The notes beneath the pieces were generated by a model that had not been told where the DNA came from, searched no databases, and saw only the letters and a list, made by a program, of their open reading frames with translations. From the NCBI GenBank assembly GCA_022843605.1, contig JALHNI010000005.1:42178-106177 (forward strand): DNA of 64,000 nucleotides, written 5' to 3'. Of this stretch, positions 8,305 through 17,543 are shown one piece after another (position 1 is the stretch's first letter; every line of letters begins with the position of its first letter). The position numbers and the translations under genes were made by a program. The stretch comes from Bryobacter sp. Lineage in GTDB: Bacteria > Acidobacteriota > Terriglobia > Bryobacterales > Bryobacteraceae.

Positions 8305-10617
8305 TTACCGCACGGGAACGTCAGTCCAGAATATTTCGGCCAGCTGTTCATCGAGCGCAAAGTAAAGCTGATCGCCGCGGACGGCGAGTCCCACCGCGGT
8401 GACTCGTGTGCGCGTGAGCCGTAGGAGGCTGCGGCGAGGGGAATTGAATCGTTGAACCGTGAAATGTGAACCAGTGGGCTGGGCGGTGACCGGATCCAGC
8501 CGCTGCCCAGTGATCGTGCGTTGCCCGGCGCTATCGTTCAGGAAGAAAAGCTGCCTCGAGTCCTGGCTCCAGGCGGGAAGCATGGCGATCTCGCTGCTAG
8601 CGGTCACCGCGATCCATTCGCCTGGAGGCGTCTCTCTGTCTGCCGGGGCGATGAAGATCCGGCGTCCTTCCCGGCTCGTTTCGGCGTAGAAGGCAATCCA
8701 CTTTCCGTTTGGGGAATACCGTGCTCCGCGAAGGCTATACTCTGGGTGCCGCAGCAGGACTTCGGGCTTCCGTTCCCCTAAATGGTAACGGCCCACATAG
8801 GCGATGGTCGACCCTGGTTCATAAAGCAAGTGGTTCCCATCGGGTGACCAGGACGTTGGAGCGCCACAGTCATCGCAAATGCGTTCGACCTTCGAGGAAC
8901 CGGTTTCGGCGATCAATATCGGTACCGTCGGCTGTTCGTTTTGCCGAAAGGCAATGCGTTTCGAGTCCGGTGACACGACCGGAAAGTCCTGCGCAAATCC
9001 TGAAGGAGAAACCTGGCGTTCGTTCTGTGTGGTGAGGTCGCGCAGAAAAATCTGGCGCGGCGCTTGGCGGTCTGCGACAAAGACCAGCCACCGGCCGTCG
9101 GCGGAAGCTACTGGAAAGCTCTCTGAATCGGTGTGGGACGTTGCCCGAACCGGCTGGCCGCCGAGGAGCCGACCCTCGGGATCCGATTGTAGCGGGAGAC
9201 GCCAAATGTCAATGGAGGTCGTTCCGTTGGCCGCCACAATGCGATGGCTGTTACCGATCCGTCGAGCCCGTGCCCGGAGGTCGGCGTTGGAGCCCAAGGA
9301 GAGCCGTTCGGGCGCAACTTCACCGCCGTAGAAGCGGCCGGAATCGAGGGGCAGGCGCCAAAGCGGCACGGTGCCCGAGAGCGGATTGCCCATCGGGCTG
9401 GAGAAGTAGATGAAATTGCCTAGCCAATCTGCCGGCTGTTCAACGAATTCATTGGGTGGAATTTTCCGGCTGCCCGGGGAGAGATGTCGGAGTAGGTTGG
9501 GGAACGCCTTGGTCTTTCTGGCGGCGAAGTTGCCGAGTTGGCGGCGATCCGACGGCACTTCCACCGTCCACCAGTCGTGCTCCTGCTCCGGAGTGTTTGA
9601 TACCCGGGTTCCGCAGAAAAGAATGTGGCGTGAGTCCTCGGAAAAGATGCCGAAGTGCGCGTCGGCAAAATCAGAGACGATTTCCACCGGAGCGCCGCCC
9701 TCAGCGGCGACAATGCCCAGTCTCCCGGGCTGCCACTCTTGCTCGTTTCGCAGGGTGTAAAGAATCCATTGGCCGTTCGGCGAATAACGCGGTCTCTGGC
9801 CGCCGGGCACGAGCAGTTGCGGGGCGCCACCAGTGAGGTGCCGGCGATAGATCCCTGGTGCCCGTGGATCACGAGAGTGATAGACGATCCAGTTGCCATC
9901 GGGGGACAAGTCCGGCTTGGTTGCATCGAAGGAATCTTCAGTTAGCCGCGCTGGTTCGCCGCCGAGGAGTGTTTGCCGCCAAAGTGCCATCGAGGTTCCC
10001 GAACCTCGGTCCGCCGAGTAGATGACGGATTGGCCGTCGTGCATCAGCACGGGATCCGTGGCAAAGCCGTTGTCGAGGGTGAGGCGTCGCCAACTGATTG
10101 GCCGTGCGTCCGCTCCTGGCTGCCGGGTCGCCCACCACGTTCCTATCGTTAACGCCACCATAGCCGTCGCTGCCAACGCCACCCAAATCGCTTTTCTGCT
10201 CCCCCCGGTGGGGGACTCCGGTACTGGCTTGTCCGGGACGGATACTTCAACTGGGGTTCGATTCTCGATTAGAATGCTGTACTTACCCTTGGGCAAGACG
10301 AATCGCAGGCGGGAATCACGGCCCTCTTTCTCGTAATACTGTTTGAGTTTCTGGCGGAGCCGGTGTGCCTCTACCCGAACAATGGCGTCTTCTTTGGGAT
10401 TGTATCCGAGGGCCCGGTCAAAGACTTCGGTCCCGATTACGGACTCTTTCAGCCGCTCGTGATTGCCCAACTGGGACATTTCCAGAGCGTAGCGGATGAA
10501 CCGCTTCAACCGTTCAGACTGTTGAAACGTCGGCGACGCGCAAAGCCGATCAAGCTCGCTGCGAACGAGATCGGGCGGAAACTGTACCGAATCTAGGTCG
10601 TCAGGCGCGTCGGCCAT
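8305..10617 (-). CDS. DNA-binding-like head fused to a membrane-anchored TolB/PD40 propeller
   Basis: 770 residues. Residues about 15-125 form a head seen in many Acidobacteria proteins (FQQSERLKRFIRYALEMS, ESVIGTEVFDR, DAIVRVEAHRLRQKLKQYY) that resembles winged-helix regulators. One transmembrane helix follows at about 144-166 (AIWVALAATAMVALTIGTWW). The remainder is a PD40/TolB-type six-bladed propeller with repeated SPDGNWIVYHS, SPNGQWILYTL, SADGRWLVFVA and SPDGNHLLYEP motifs. The layout suggests a one-component sensor with a cytoplasmic head and periplasmic propeller, like CadC/ToxR in principle; that role is inference. The 3' neighbour on the plus strand ends 7 bp away. Confidence 0.78.
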   Translation of the reverse strand: MADAPDDLDSVQFPPDLVRSELDRLCASPTFQQSERLKRFIRYALEMSQLGNHERLKESVIGTEVFDRALGYNPKEDAIVRVEAHRLRQKLKQYYEKEGRDSRLRFVLPKGKYSILIENRTPVEVSVPDKPVPESPTGGSRKAIWVALAATAMVALTIGTWWATRQPGADARPISWRRLTLDNGFATDPVLMHDGQSVIYSADRGSGTSMALWRQTLLGGEPARLTEDSFDATKPDLSPDGNWIVYHSRDPRAPGIYRRHLTGGAPQLLVPGGQRPRYSPNGQWILYTLRNEQEWQPGRLGIVAAEGGAPVEIVSDFADAHFGIFSEDSRHILFCGTRVSNTPEQEHDWWTVEVPSDRRQLGNFAARKTKAFPNLLRHLSPGSRKIPPNEFVEQPADWLGNFIYFSSPMGNPLSGTVPLWRLPLDSGRFYGGEVAPERLSLGSNADLRARARRIGNSHRIVAANGTTSIDIWRLPLQSDPEGRLLGGQPVRATSHTDSESFPVASADGRWLVFVADRQAPRQIFLRDLTTQNERQVSPSGFAQDFPVVSPDSKRIAFRQNEQPTVPILIAETGSSKVERICDDCGAPTSWSPDGNHLLYEPGSTIAYVGRYHLGERKPEVLLRHPEYSLRGARYSPNGKWIAFYAETSREGRRIFIAPADRETPPGEWIAVTASSEIAMLPAWSQDSRQLFFLNDSAGQRTITGQRLDPVTAQPTGSHFTVQRFNSPRRSLLRLTRTRVTAVGLAVRGDQLYFALDEQLAEIFWTDVPVR

Positions 10618-10681
10618 GGCCGAGAGAATAGCAAATTAGGGGTTACAAGTCGACGAAGTGTAGAGCATTGCAGCAGTATAG

Positions 10682-10693
10682 GGTTAGCTAACC
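10682..10693. promoter_or_regulatory. 12-bp palindrome GGTTAGCTAACC upstream of the propeller-regulator gene
   Basis: A perfect palindrome lies 65 bp upstream of the start at 10617, and TAACCTGG recurs 3' of it within the same gap (about 10688 and 10755). It may be an operator of the downstream gene's head domain or of another regulator. This is a positional inference only; the rest of 10618-10995 shows no gene. Confidence 0.3.
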
Positions 10694-10995
10694 TGGAGAT
10701 AACCTACTAATGACTTCCCACCTCGCTCAAAGGTCCCTAATCATTGGAGGTACGTAACCTGGTCTACTGAGCGCTTTAGTCGAGGCTGGCGGTCCATCTC
10801 TTCTCTCTTCAACGGATCGTTTGTTCCCTAAAGCGTCAGGCGTCAAGACTGGGGTTGGGGCTTTGCCATCTCTCGCTTCCTGCAAAATCCGAAGGTGGCA
10901 AGGCTCCGAATACTCCAGCGATCCAGACTCGCGGACGGCTTGTAGCTTCGGAGGTACTGACAGGCGACTGTCATTCCGCTACTGGTTGAATACTC

Positions 10996-11041
10996 CAGAC
11001 TCGAGGCAGAGCCCCGTGGAAGAAGCTCTGCTTCGAATCTG
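10996..11041 (-). terminator. Long hairpin just after the dehydratase stop codon
   Basis: Arms 10996-11012 and 11025-11041 are 17 nt each with 15 Watson-Crick pairs, one wobble and one mismatch, around a 12-nt loop. The hairpin begins 5 nt after the minus-strand TAG of the DgoD-like gene. No U-run follows, so it may act as a terminator needing help or as an mRNA 3' stabiliser. Confidence 0.5.
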
Positions 11042-11046
11042 AAACT

Positions 11047-12210
11047 CTACCAATCCGCTACACTACCGTCCCTGTGGAAAACCGGCATCAGTACTTCTGG
11101 CTCCCAGGGATGCTTAGCTGCTTCTGTCTCATTGATGTCGATCCCGAGCCCTGGCGCCGTAGGGACGGTCACCGAACCCTGGTTCACATTGAAGCCACCG
11201 ATGACGATGTCGTTCCGCCAGGGCACGTCTGCGCGTACCACTTCCTGGATCAGGTAGTTCGGCGTCGCGAATGCGACGTGCAGCGAACTCGCCGTCGACA
11301 CGGGGCCTTGCGGATTGTGGCAGGCCATCGGAACCGAGTAGGTTTCCGCCATGGCGCCGATCCGCCGGGCCTCGCTGATTCCGCCGCAATGGGAGACGTC
11401 TGGCTGGACGATCGCGACTGCGCGTTTCTCCAGCAGTTCGCGAAACTCCCACCTACCCACCAGCCTCTCGCCGGTGGCAATCGGGAAGGGAAGGGCCCGG
11501 GAAACTTCCACCAGCGCATCAATGTGCTCCGGCCAGCACGGCTCCTCAAACCAGTAGAGGTTGTAGTCGATCAGCAGGCGTCCAAATTGGATGGCGACCG
11601 CCGACGTGGAACGCGCATGCAAATCCAACATGATGTCGATCTGGTCTCCCACCGCCCGCCGCATCAATTCCACGGCTCGGGCCGCCTTCTTGATGGTGGC
11701 CGCCGACTCCAGGTACTCAGCCACCGGGAGCGGCATGCATTTGAACGCCGTGTAGCCACGGGCGACGCTCTCGATGGCCAGTTCAGCGAACTGCTCAGGC
11801 TCGCCGGTTTTGTACATTCCTTCGAGGCTCCCGCCGCCTAAATGGTCATAGAGACGCATAGAGTCGCGCACGGGGCCGCCCAGCAGCTCGCACACCGGTT
11901 TGCCCACTTCCTTGCCCTTGATGTCCCACAGGGCTTGGTCGATGCCGCTCATCGCGGAGAAGTTGGTGATGCCGCCGCGCCAAAAGTATTGGTGATGCAT
12001 GATCTGCCAGCAGTGCTCGACACGCCGCGGATCCTGCCCGATGAGCAGAACCGATAGATCTTCGATTGCGCCGACTACCCCCTTCGTCTTCCATTCGAGG
12101 GTCGCCTCCCCCCATCCGTAGAGGCCCGCCTGATCGGTTTCCACCTTCACCAGGACCCAATTCCTCATGCGGGCGTGGACGACTAAAGTCCGGATTGCCG
12201 TAATCTTCAT
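11047..12210 (-). CDS. Enolase-superfamily sugar-acid dehydratase (D-galactonate dehydratase-like)
   Basis: 387 residues from the ATG at 12210 (MKITAIRTLVVHARMRNWVL). The longer upstream frame is rejected because it runs through rbfA on the other strand. The fold signature of mandelate racemase/DgoD-like enzymes is present: metal ligands near D196 (IMLDLHARS), E222 (WFEEPCWPE) and E248 (ATGERLVGR), general-acid/base H198 in the DLH motif, and H298 in ACHNPQGP. Such enzymes dehydrate aldonic acids to 2-keto-3-deoxy acids. Substrate cannot be fixed from sequence; D-galactonate or a related acid is the best guess. Confidence 0.85.
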   Translation of the reverse strand: MKITAIRTLVVHARMRNWVLVKVETDQAGLYGWGEATLEWKTKGVVGAIEDLSVLLIGQDPRRVEHCWQIMHHQYFWRGGITNFSAMSGIDQALWDIKGKEVGKPVCELLGGPVRDSMRLYDHLGGGSLEGMYKTGEPEQFAELAIESVARGYTAFKCMPLPVAEYLESAATIKKAARAVELMRRAVGDQIDIMLDLHARSTSAVAIQFGRLLIDYNLYWFEEPCWPEHIDALVEVSRALPFPIATGERLVGRWEFRELLEKRAVAIVQPDVSHCGGISEARRIGAMAETYSVPMACHNPQGPVSTASSLHVAFATPNYLIQEVVRADVPWRNDIVIGGFNVNQGSVTVPTAPGLGIDINETEAAKHPWEPEVLMPVFHRDGSVADW

Positions 12211-12234
12211 GACACTCAACATACAATAGAGACT

Positions 12235-12606
12235 GTGGAACCCCATCGGCTGGAACGCACAACGGAAGCGATCCGCGAAGTGCTGAGCGAACTGATCTCG
12301 CTGGAACTCGAAGATCCGCGCCTTGACGGCTTGGAAGTGGTGGAGGTAAAGGTATCGCCCGACAAGCGTCACGCCTACGTTGCGATCAAGAGCCACGAGG
12401 GCATCGTGAACGCCGATACCCTGTCGGCACTCGAAGGCGCGCGCAGCTACATGAAACGCGAACTGCAACAGCGGCTTGAGATGCACCGGACCCCCGAATT
12501 GCACTTCGACACTACTGCCAACTTCGGCCCGCAGAAGCGCGTCGACAGCATTTTGCGGCGGATTCGCAAGGGCCGTCCCAAGGACGATCAGGAGAAACCG
12601 GCTTGA
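12235..12606 (+). CDS. rbfA: Ribosome-binding factor A
   Basis: 123 residues with GTG start. The sequence follows the RbfA family through its KH-like fold: RLERTTEAIREVLSELI at the start, DPRLDGLEVVEVKVSPDKRH in the core, and the C-terminal FGPQKRVDSILRRI helix. RbfA binds the immature 30S subunit and aids 16S rRNA 5'-end maturation, especially in cold. It is divergent from the dehydratase gene by 24 bp and its stop overlaps the next start (TTGA), suggesting translational coupling. Confidence 0.92.
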   Translation: MEPHRLERTTEAIREVLSELISLELEDPRLDGLEVVEVKVSPDKRHAYVAIKSHEGIVNADTLSALEGARSYMKRELQQRLEMHRTPELHFDTTANFGPQKRVDSILRRIRKGRPKDDQEKPA

Positions 12607-13595
12607 ATCGACGGACGCTGCTCGCCCTTCCGCTAAGCCTGATGAACGCCCAGACCCCGAAGAAGCTCGTGAAGCCCGCGGCATTGAAACCGGGAGATGT
12701 CGTTGGGCTGATCACGCCCGCTTCGAACGTCGTCAACCACGGCGACTGGGCTCGGATCGACCAGACGATGAAGAGCCTGGGACTCGAGTACCGCCTGGGC
12801 CGGAATGTTCGCCGCAAAGGCTACATTGCGGGCACCATCGACGAACGACTGGCCGACCTGCATGACATGTTTCGCGATCCCGCGATCAAGGCCATACTCG
12901 CCATTCGCGGCGGATACGGGACGCCGCAATTGCTGGATCGCATTGACTATGACCTGGTGAAGAAGAATCCCAAGATCTTTGCCGGCTACAGCGACATCAC
13001 CGCAATGCACCTGGCTTTCCACCAGAAGTTGGGCTTAGTCACTTTTCACGGGCCCACCGCGAACGCCAAGTTTCCCGCCTACTCGCTCTCCCACTTCAAG
13101 CGGGCCTTGTTCGATCCGGCACCGCTCGGTCCCCTGACGAATCCCGCGGACGGTCATAGCTTGCGCACGATTCGGCCCGGCGTCGCTCATGGACGGATTG
13201 TCGTGGGTAATCTTTCGCTCATCTCGAACCTGATGGGCACCCCCTATGAGATCGATACTCGCGACAAGATCCTGTTGCTGGAAGACGTCGGCGAAGAGGC
13301 CTTCCGCATCGATCGCATGCTGACCCAGATGAAGCTGGCGGGTAAGTTAGACCGTATTGCCGGAGTCGTTTGGGGCGAATGCGAGAAGTGTAAACCGACT
13401 CCGGGCGTTGATCTGCCACTCACCGAACGCGAAGTGGTGGACCGGATTCTGGGCGGTCTTGGCGTTCCGGTATTGTCGGGTCTTACCATCGGCCACACCG
13501 AAGACCAGCTCACTTTGCCGCAAGGCGTGATGGCGACGCTCGACGCGACGGCGGGCAAGCTCACCATTGAAGAGTCCGCTCTGGCAGGCCGTTAA
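12603..13595 (+). CDS. LD-carboxypeptidase (peptidase family S66)
   Basis: 330 residues with a TTG start overlapping the rbfA stop by 4 bp. Family S66 enzymes (LdcA, MccF) cleave the terminal D-amino acid from L,D tetrapeptides of recycled murein or related amides. Conserved blocks are visible: PGDVVGLITPAS near the N terminus, AIRGGYGTPQLLDRIDY, the nucleophile region FAGYSDITAMHLAF, the Glu region GVVWGECEKC, and the catalytic His in GHTEDQLTLPQG. The N terminus MNRRTLLALPLSLMNAQ resembles an export signal, unlike cytoplasmic LdcA, so the protein may act in the periplasm. Confidence 0.88.
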   Translation: MNRRTLLALPLSLMNAQTPKKLVKPAALKPGDVVGLITPASNVVNHGDWARIDQTMKSLGLEYRLGRNVRRKGYIAGTIDERLADLHDMFRDPAIKAILAIRGGYGTPQLLDRIDYDLVKKNPKIFAGYSDITAMHLAFHQKLGLVTFHGPTANAKFPAYSLSHFKRALFDPAPLGPLTNPADGHSLRTIRPGVAHGRIVVGNLSLISNLMGTPYEIDTRDKILLLEDVGEEAFRIDRMLTQMKLAGKLDRIAGVVWGECEKCKPTPGVDLPLTEREVVDRILGGLGVPVLSGLTIGHTEDQLTLPQGVMATLDATAGKLTIEESALAGR

Positions 13596-13628
13596 GGTAA
13601 TCTGAAAGTTAGCTCTGTAGCTCCCAAC

Positions 13629-15563
13629 ATGCCTGAAATTTCCATTACTCTGCCGGACGGCAGCCAAAAGTCCATGCCTGCCGGTTCGCGGCCGCTCGAT
13701 GTCGCACTGGCGATTTCGAAACGCCTCGCCGACGACTGCATCGTTGCCAAGGTCAACGGTGATCTCTGGGACCTGACCCGTGCTTTCGACGGCGATGCCA
13801 CGCTGCAGTTGCTGACCACCAAGGATCCCGAGTCACTCGACGTCTATCGCCATTCCACCGCGCATTTGCTCGCCGCCGCAGTGCTCGAACTGTTCCCGGA
13901 GACCAAGCTCGGCATCGGACCCTTCATCGAGAACGGCTTCTACTACGACTTTGACCGGCCCACCCACTTCACTCCCGACGACCTGGAACTCATCGAGAAA
14001 AAAATGTGGGAGATTCAGGCTCGCGGTCTCACCTACGACCGTGTCTACACCAAGAAAGAGGAAGGCCTCGCCAAATACGCGCATGAGCCCATGAAGGTGG
14101 AATTGATCACTGAGCGGGCGGGCGAGATCTTCTCTGAGTACACGCTGGGCCCCAATTTCATTGACTTTTGCCGCGGTCCGCACCTGCCTTCCACGCTGAA
14201 GATCAAGGCCTTCAAGCTGCTGAACGTCTCGGGCGCCTATTGGAAAGGCGACGAAAAACGCCAGCAACTGCAGCGCATCTATGCCACCGCCTGGTTCACC
14301 AAGAAGGACCAGGACGAGTTCCTGGCCCGCATTGAGGAAGCGAAGAAACGCGACCATCGCAAGCTGGGCAAAGAGCTTGACCTGATCTCGATTCAGGAGC
14401 TTGCCGGCCCCGGCCTGATTTTCTTCCACCCCAAGGGCGGCATCATTCGGAAGGCCCTGGAAGACTGGATGCGCGAGCAGTATCTCGAACGCGGCTATTC
14501 GTTGGTCTATACGCCGCACGTCGCCCGGCTCGACCTCTGGAAAACTTCCGGGCACGCCAACTTCTATGCCGATAACATGTTCGTCCCCATGGAACTGGAC
14601 GACGCCACCTATCAGCTGAAGCCGATGAACTGCCCGTTCCACATCCTGATTTACGCGGACCGGCAAAAGAGCTATCGCGACCTTCCGGTCCGTTTGGGCG
14701 AACTCGGCACCGTCTACCGCTATGAGCGCAGCGGCACCCTGCATGGGCTGCTCCGCGTCCGCGGCTTCTGCCAGGACGATGCCCACATCTTCTGCCGGCC
14801 CGATCAGGCCGAAGACGAAGTCGTCGCCTGCCTCGAGTTCGCGCGCGACACGCTGACGACCTTCGGTTTCACCGAGTACGAAGCCGAAATTTCCACCTGG
14901 GATGGCGGCGCCTCCGGCAAGTACGACGGCGAACCGGCCCAGTGGGACCTCGCCGAAAACGCCTTAAAGCGTGCCTGCGACAAGGTCGGGTTGAAGGCCA
15001 AGGTGATCGCCGATGAGGCGGCCTTCTACGGCCCCAAGATCGACGTCAAGCTGGTAGATGCCATTGGCCGCAAGTGGCAGCTTTCCACCGTCCAATTCGA
15101 CTTCACCTTGCCCCGCCGTTTCGGCCTTGAGTACGTCGGAGAGGACAACAAGAAGCATCAGCCGTTGATGGTGCACCGCGCGCTATTCGGCTCGGTGGAG
15201 CGCTTCTTCGGCATTCTCGTCGAACATTACGCCGGCGCTTTCCCCATTTGGCTGGCGCCGGTGCAGGTCGTTGTTTGCCCCATTACCGATCGCCAAAACG
15301 AATTCGCCTACGAACTCGGCCGGCAACTGAAAGAAGCCGGAATGCGCGTCGAAGTGGATGATCGCAGCGAGAAGGTGAACCTCAAGATTCGCGATGCCCA
15401 GATGCAGAAGATCCCCTTCATGCTGGTGGTTGGCGGTCGCGAAGCCGAAGCCGGCAACGTCAGCGTGCGCCATCGCAAGCATGGCGATCAGGGCGTCGTG
15501 CCCGTCGCTGAGTTCATTGCGCGTGCGCAGGAACTGATCAAGACCAAGAACTCTGTAGACTGA
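13629..15563 (+). CDS. thrS: Threonine--tRNA ligase
   Basis: 644 residues, full length for bacterial ThrRS. An N-terminal TGS domain covers about 1-62, the editing domain follows with HSTAHLLAAAVLELFP and YYDFDRPTHF, and the class II catalytic core carries KPMNCPFHILIY (zinc-site Cys), motif 2 YRYERSGTLHGLLRVRGF, HIFCRPDQ and the zinc-binding MVHRALFGSVERF. The C-terminal anticodon-binding domain includes VVVCPITDRQ and VGGREAEAGNVSVR. It charges tRNA-Thr. It lies 33 bp after the S66 peptidase and 5 bp before hpnI. Confidence 0.97.
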   Translation: MPEISITLPDGSQKSMPAGSRPLDVALAISKRLADDCIVAKVNGDLWDLTRAFDGDATLQLLTTKDPESLDVYRHSTAHLLAAAVLELFPETKLGIGPFIENGFYYDFDRPTHFTPDDLELIEKKMWEIQARGLTYDRVYTKKEEGLAKYAHEPMKVELITERAGEIFSEYTLGPNFIDFCRGPHLPSTLKIKAFKLLNVSGAYWKGDEKRQQLQRIYATAWFTKKDQDEFLARIEEAKKRDHRKLGKELDLISIQELAGPGLIFFHPKGGIIRKALEDWMREQYLERGYSLVYTPHVARLDLWKTSGHANFYADNMFVPMELDDATYQLKPMNCPFHILIYADRQKSYRDLPVRLGELGTVYRYERSGTLHGLLRVRGFCQDDAHIFCRPDQAEDEVVACLEFARDTLTTFGFTEYEAEISTWDGGASGKYDGEPAQWDLAENALKRACDKVGLKAKVIADEAAFYGPKIDVKLVDAIGRKWQLSTVQFDFTLPRRFGLEYVGEDNKKHQPLMVHRALFGSVERFFGILVEHYAGAFPIWLAPVQVVVCPITDRQNEFAYELGRQLKEAGMRVEVDDRSEKVNLKIRDAQMQKIPFMLVVGGREAEAGNVSVRHRKHGDQGVVPVAEFIARAQELIKTKNSVD

Positions 15564-15568
15564 CTGTC

Positions 15569-16678
15569 GTGCTGATTCTCGCGGTGGCTGCCCTGACGGC
15601 TGGGGGCATGGTCTATCTGATCCTCACCGCGATCGCGGCCCGCCGCTGTCTGTCGCCGCCCATTGCTAGCGGCGCTCCTATGCCGGTCAGTATCCTGAAG
15701 CCACTGGCCGGCGCCGACCTCGGTCTCGAAGAGAACTTACGCAGCTTCTTCACGCAAGAGTACGCTGCACGGTTCGAAATCCTCTTTGCGACTCGCACGG
15801 CCGCCGACCCGGCCGTGCCGATCGTGCGGAAACTTCAAGCCGAATTCCCCGCCGTGCCCAGCCGACTGCTCTTCGTTGGCGAGCCACCCTATGCCAACGC
15901 CAAGGTGTGGAGCTTGCAGCATCTAGTGGTGGCTGCGCAGTATGACGTTCTGGCCATGGCGGATTCCGACATTCGCGTTACCGCACAATTCCTCGCCGCG
16001 GTCGCGGCCGAGTTCAGCGACCCGCGCGTCGATCTCGCCACTTGTCCCTATCGCGCCATTGGCGGGCCTAGCCTATGGAGCCGCCTCGAGGCCGCCGGCC
16101 TCAACACTGAATTCATCGGCGGCCTGCTGGCGGCACGAATGCTGGAAGGTGTGCGCTTTGCCGTCGGCCCGACGATCATTGCTCGGCGGCGCGTCCTGGA
16201 GGCGATCGGCGGCTTCGAGAAGCTGAGCCCCTATCTCGCCGAGGATTTCGTGATGGGCCAAACGGCTGCCGACCAGGGCTTCGGCGTCATCCTCTCGCGC
16301 TACGTCGTCGAGCACCGCATCGGCAGCGAAGACCTTCGCACCAACTTCGCGCATCGCCTGCGCTGGAATCGCAGCACCCGGCGCTCACGCCCTGCCGGTT
16401 ACATTGGCCAGGTCTTCACGAATCCCTTGCCCTGGGCCGCGATGCTGGCTTTTACTGGCTGGTGGCCGTTGGGTCTCACCACGATTGTCGCGCGTCTAGC
16501 GGTGGGTCGGTATCTGGCCCGCACCGTCCTGGGCGGTGGGTGGTCCTGGCTGACCGTTCCCCAGGACTTCCTAAGCCTCGGATTTTGGCTGGCGGGCTTC
16601 TTCGGCAACACCATCGTCTGGCGTGGACGCGTTTACCGGCTGCACGCTGACGGAACATTTACTTTGGTGAAGCCTTGA
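15569..16678 (+). CDS. hpnI: Hopanoid-type glycosyltransferase, ceramide glucosyltransferase-like
   Basis: 369 residues, GTG start. A GT2-family membrane enzyme: N-terminal helix (LAVAALTAGGMVYLILTAIA), nucleotide-sugar motifs SILKPLAGAD, VLAMADSDIRV (DxD-type) and YLAEDFVMGQ, the acceptor motif HRLRWNRSTRRSR, then two or three C-terminal helices. This pattern matches HpnI/ceramide glucosyltransferase-like proteins, which add an N-acetylglucosaminyl group to bacteriohopanetetrol. No other hopanoid gene is in view, so the acceptor is by family inference. The 5-bp gap after thrS suggests co-transcription. Confidence 0.8.
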   Translation: MLILAVAALTAGGMVYLILTAIAARRCLSPPIASGAPMPVSILKPLAGADLGLEENLRSFFTQEYAARFEILFATRTAADPAVPIVRKLQAEFPAVPSRLLFVGEPPYANAKVWSLQHLVVAAQYDVLAMADSDIRVTAQFLAAVAAEFSDPRVDLATCPYRAIGGPSLWSRLEAAGLNTEFIGGLLAARMLEGVRFAVGPTIIARRRVLEAIGGFEKLSPYLAEDFVMGQTAADQGFGVILSRYVVEHRIGSEDLRTNFAHRLRWNRSTRRSRPAGYIGQVFTNPLPWAAMLAFTGWWPLGLTTIVARLAVGRYLARTVLGGGWSWLTVPQDFLSLGFWLAGFFGNTIVWRGRVYRLHADGTFTLVKP

Positions 16679-16728
16679 AGCTCTCCACGCTTCCCGATCT
16701 GATAACGTCATAGTTTGGGGAGACACTG

Positions 16729-17202
16729 ATGCAGATACTAAATCGTGAACGCCGCCGCCGAGGCTTTTCACTCGTCGAGTTGCTGATCGTGATTGCGATC
16801 ATCTTGATCATTGCCGCGATTGCCGTGCCGAAACTCACCCGCACGCGCATGTACGCCCAGGAAATGGCCGCGATTCGCGGAGTCATCACACTCCACACCG
16901 CGCAGACGCAGTACTATTCACAGTTCGGCAAATATGCGACGACCCTGGCCGAACTCGGACCGCCCACCAGCGGGACCGCCGGGCCGCAATCGGCCGACTT
17001 GATCCCTTCTGACCTGGCGACCGGCAAGAAGGGTGGCTACATTTTCACCCTGCAGGCGACACAGGGTGGCTACCAGATCAATGGCAGTCCGGAGTCTTTT
17101 GGTAACTCCGGTAGCCGCACTTTCTTTTCGGACCAGAGTCAGGTGATCCGGGAGAACTACGGGCAGGAGCCTGCAACCCCACAAAGTAAGGCGATTAATT
17201 GA
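16729..17202 (+). CDS. Type IV pilin-like / pseudopilin protein
   Basis: 157 residues. A basic leader (MQILNRERRRRG) precedes the class III prepilin site G/FSLVELLIVIAII with Glu at +5, followed by the hydrophobic helix to about residue 35 and a globular C-terminal domain with YYSQFGKYATTLAELGPP, typical of PilE/GspG-like subunits. It would be processed by PilD at the inner membrane and assembled into a pilus or pseudopilus. No assembly genes are adjacent. Its stop overlaps the next start by 4 bp (TTGA). Confidence 0.87.
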   Translation: MQILNRERRRRGFSLVELLIVIAIILIIAAIAVPKLTRTRMYAQEMAAIRGVITLHTAQTQYYSQFGKYATTLAELGPPTSGTAGPQSADLIPSDLATGKKGGYIFTLQATQGGYQINGSPESFGNSGSRTFFSDQSQVIRENYGQEPATPQSKAIN

Positions 17203-17543
17203 GCATCCCCCAGCATGCCCAAGGCAGCGCTCTCAAGAAGCTTGAGGATGCTTGGCATCGCTTGAATGAGCGTCCTTACCCGCGCAAAAGCTCAGATCCC
17301 GGCGTGGCGGCCCTCTACGATGAGCTTCGCCAAGTGGATGCCGCCATGTCGGAGCGTTTGCGTGCTTTGATTGCTGGCCAACCCGTCAGCCGCCTCGACT
17401 TCGAGCCGCCCGTCGACTTCCTCGACCGTCTCAAGTACGCCGGCAACTCTCCCACGCCCGCCTCCACCGAGGCGCACAGCTACATCGATTACGTCACCGA
17501 TCTCTACCAGGTGCTTCGCTTGGCCCGCCTGATCGCGCGCTAG
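17199..17543 (+). CDS. Small protein of unknown function, coupled to the pilin gene
   Basis: 114 residues from a TTG start that overlaps the pilin stop. It is mostly helical and charged, without signal peptide, membrane helix or known motif. The start is supported only by the overlap. The stop lies 4 bp inside the 3' end of the convergent membrane-protein gene. Family not recognised; a role with the pilin is possible from position alone. Confidence 0.6.
   Translation: MSIPQHAQGSALKKLEDAWHRLNERPYPRKSSDPGVAALYDELRQVDAAMSERLRALIAGQPVSRLDFEPPVDFLDRLKYAGNSPTPASTEAHSYIDYVTDLYQVLRLARLIAR

Noticed and set aside
11030..11075. tRNA-like D-arm and T-loop patterns (GTAGCGGATTGGTAGAG, TTCGAATC)
   Set aside because: No cloverleaf can be closed: T-stem pairs do not match, and the D-arm bases are the last codons of the dehydratase gene.
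12211..12684. N-terminal extension of the dehydratase frame
   Set aside because: It lies on the antisense of rbfA, lacks family similarity, and the natural enolase-superfamily start is at 12210.
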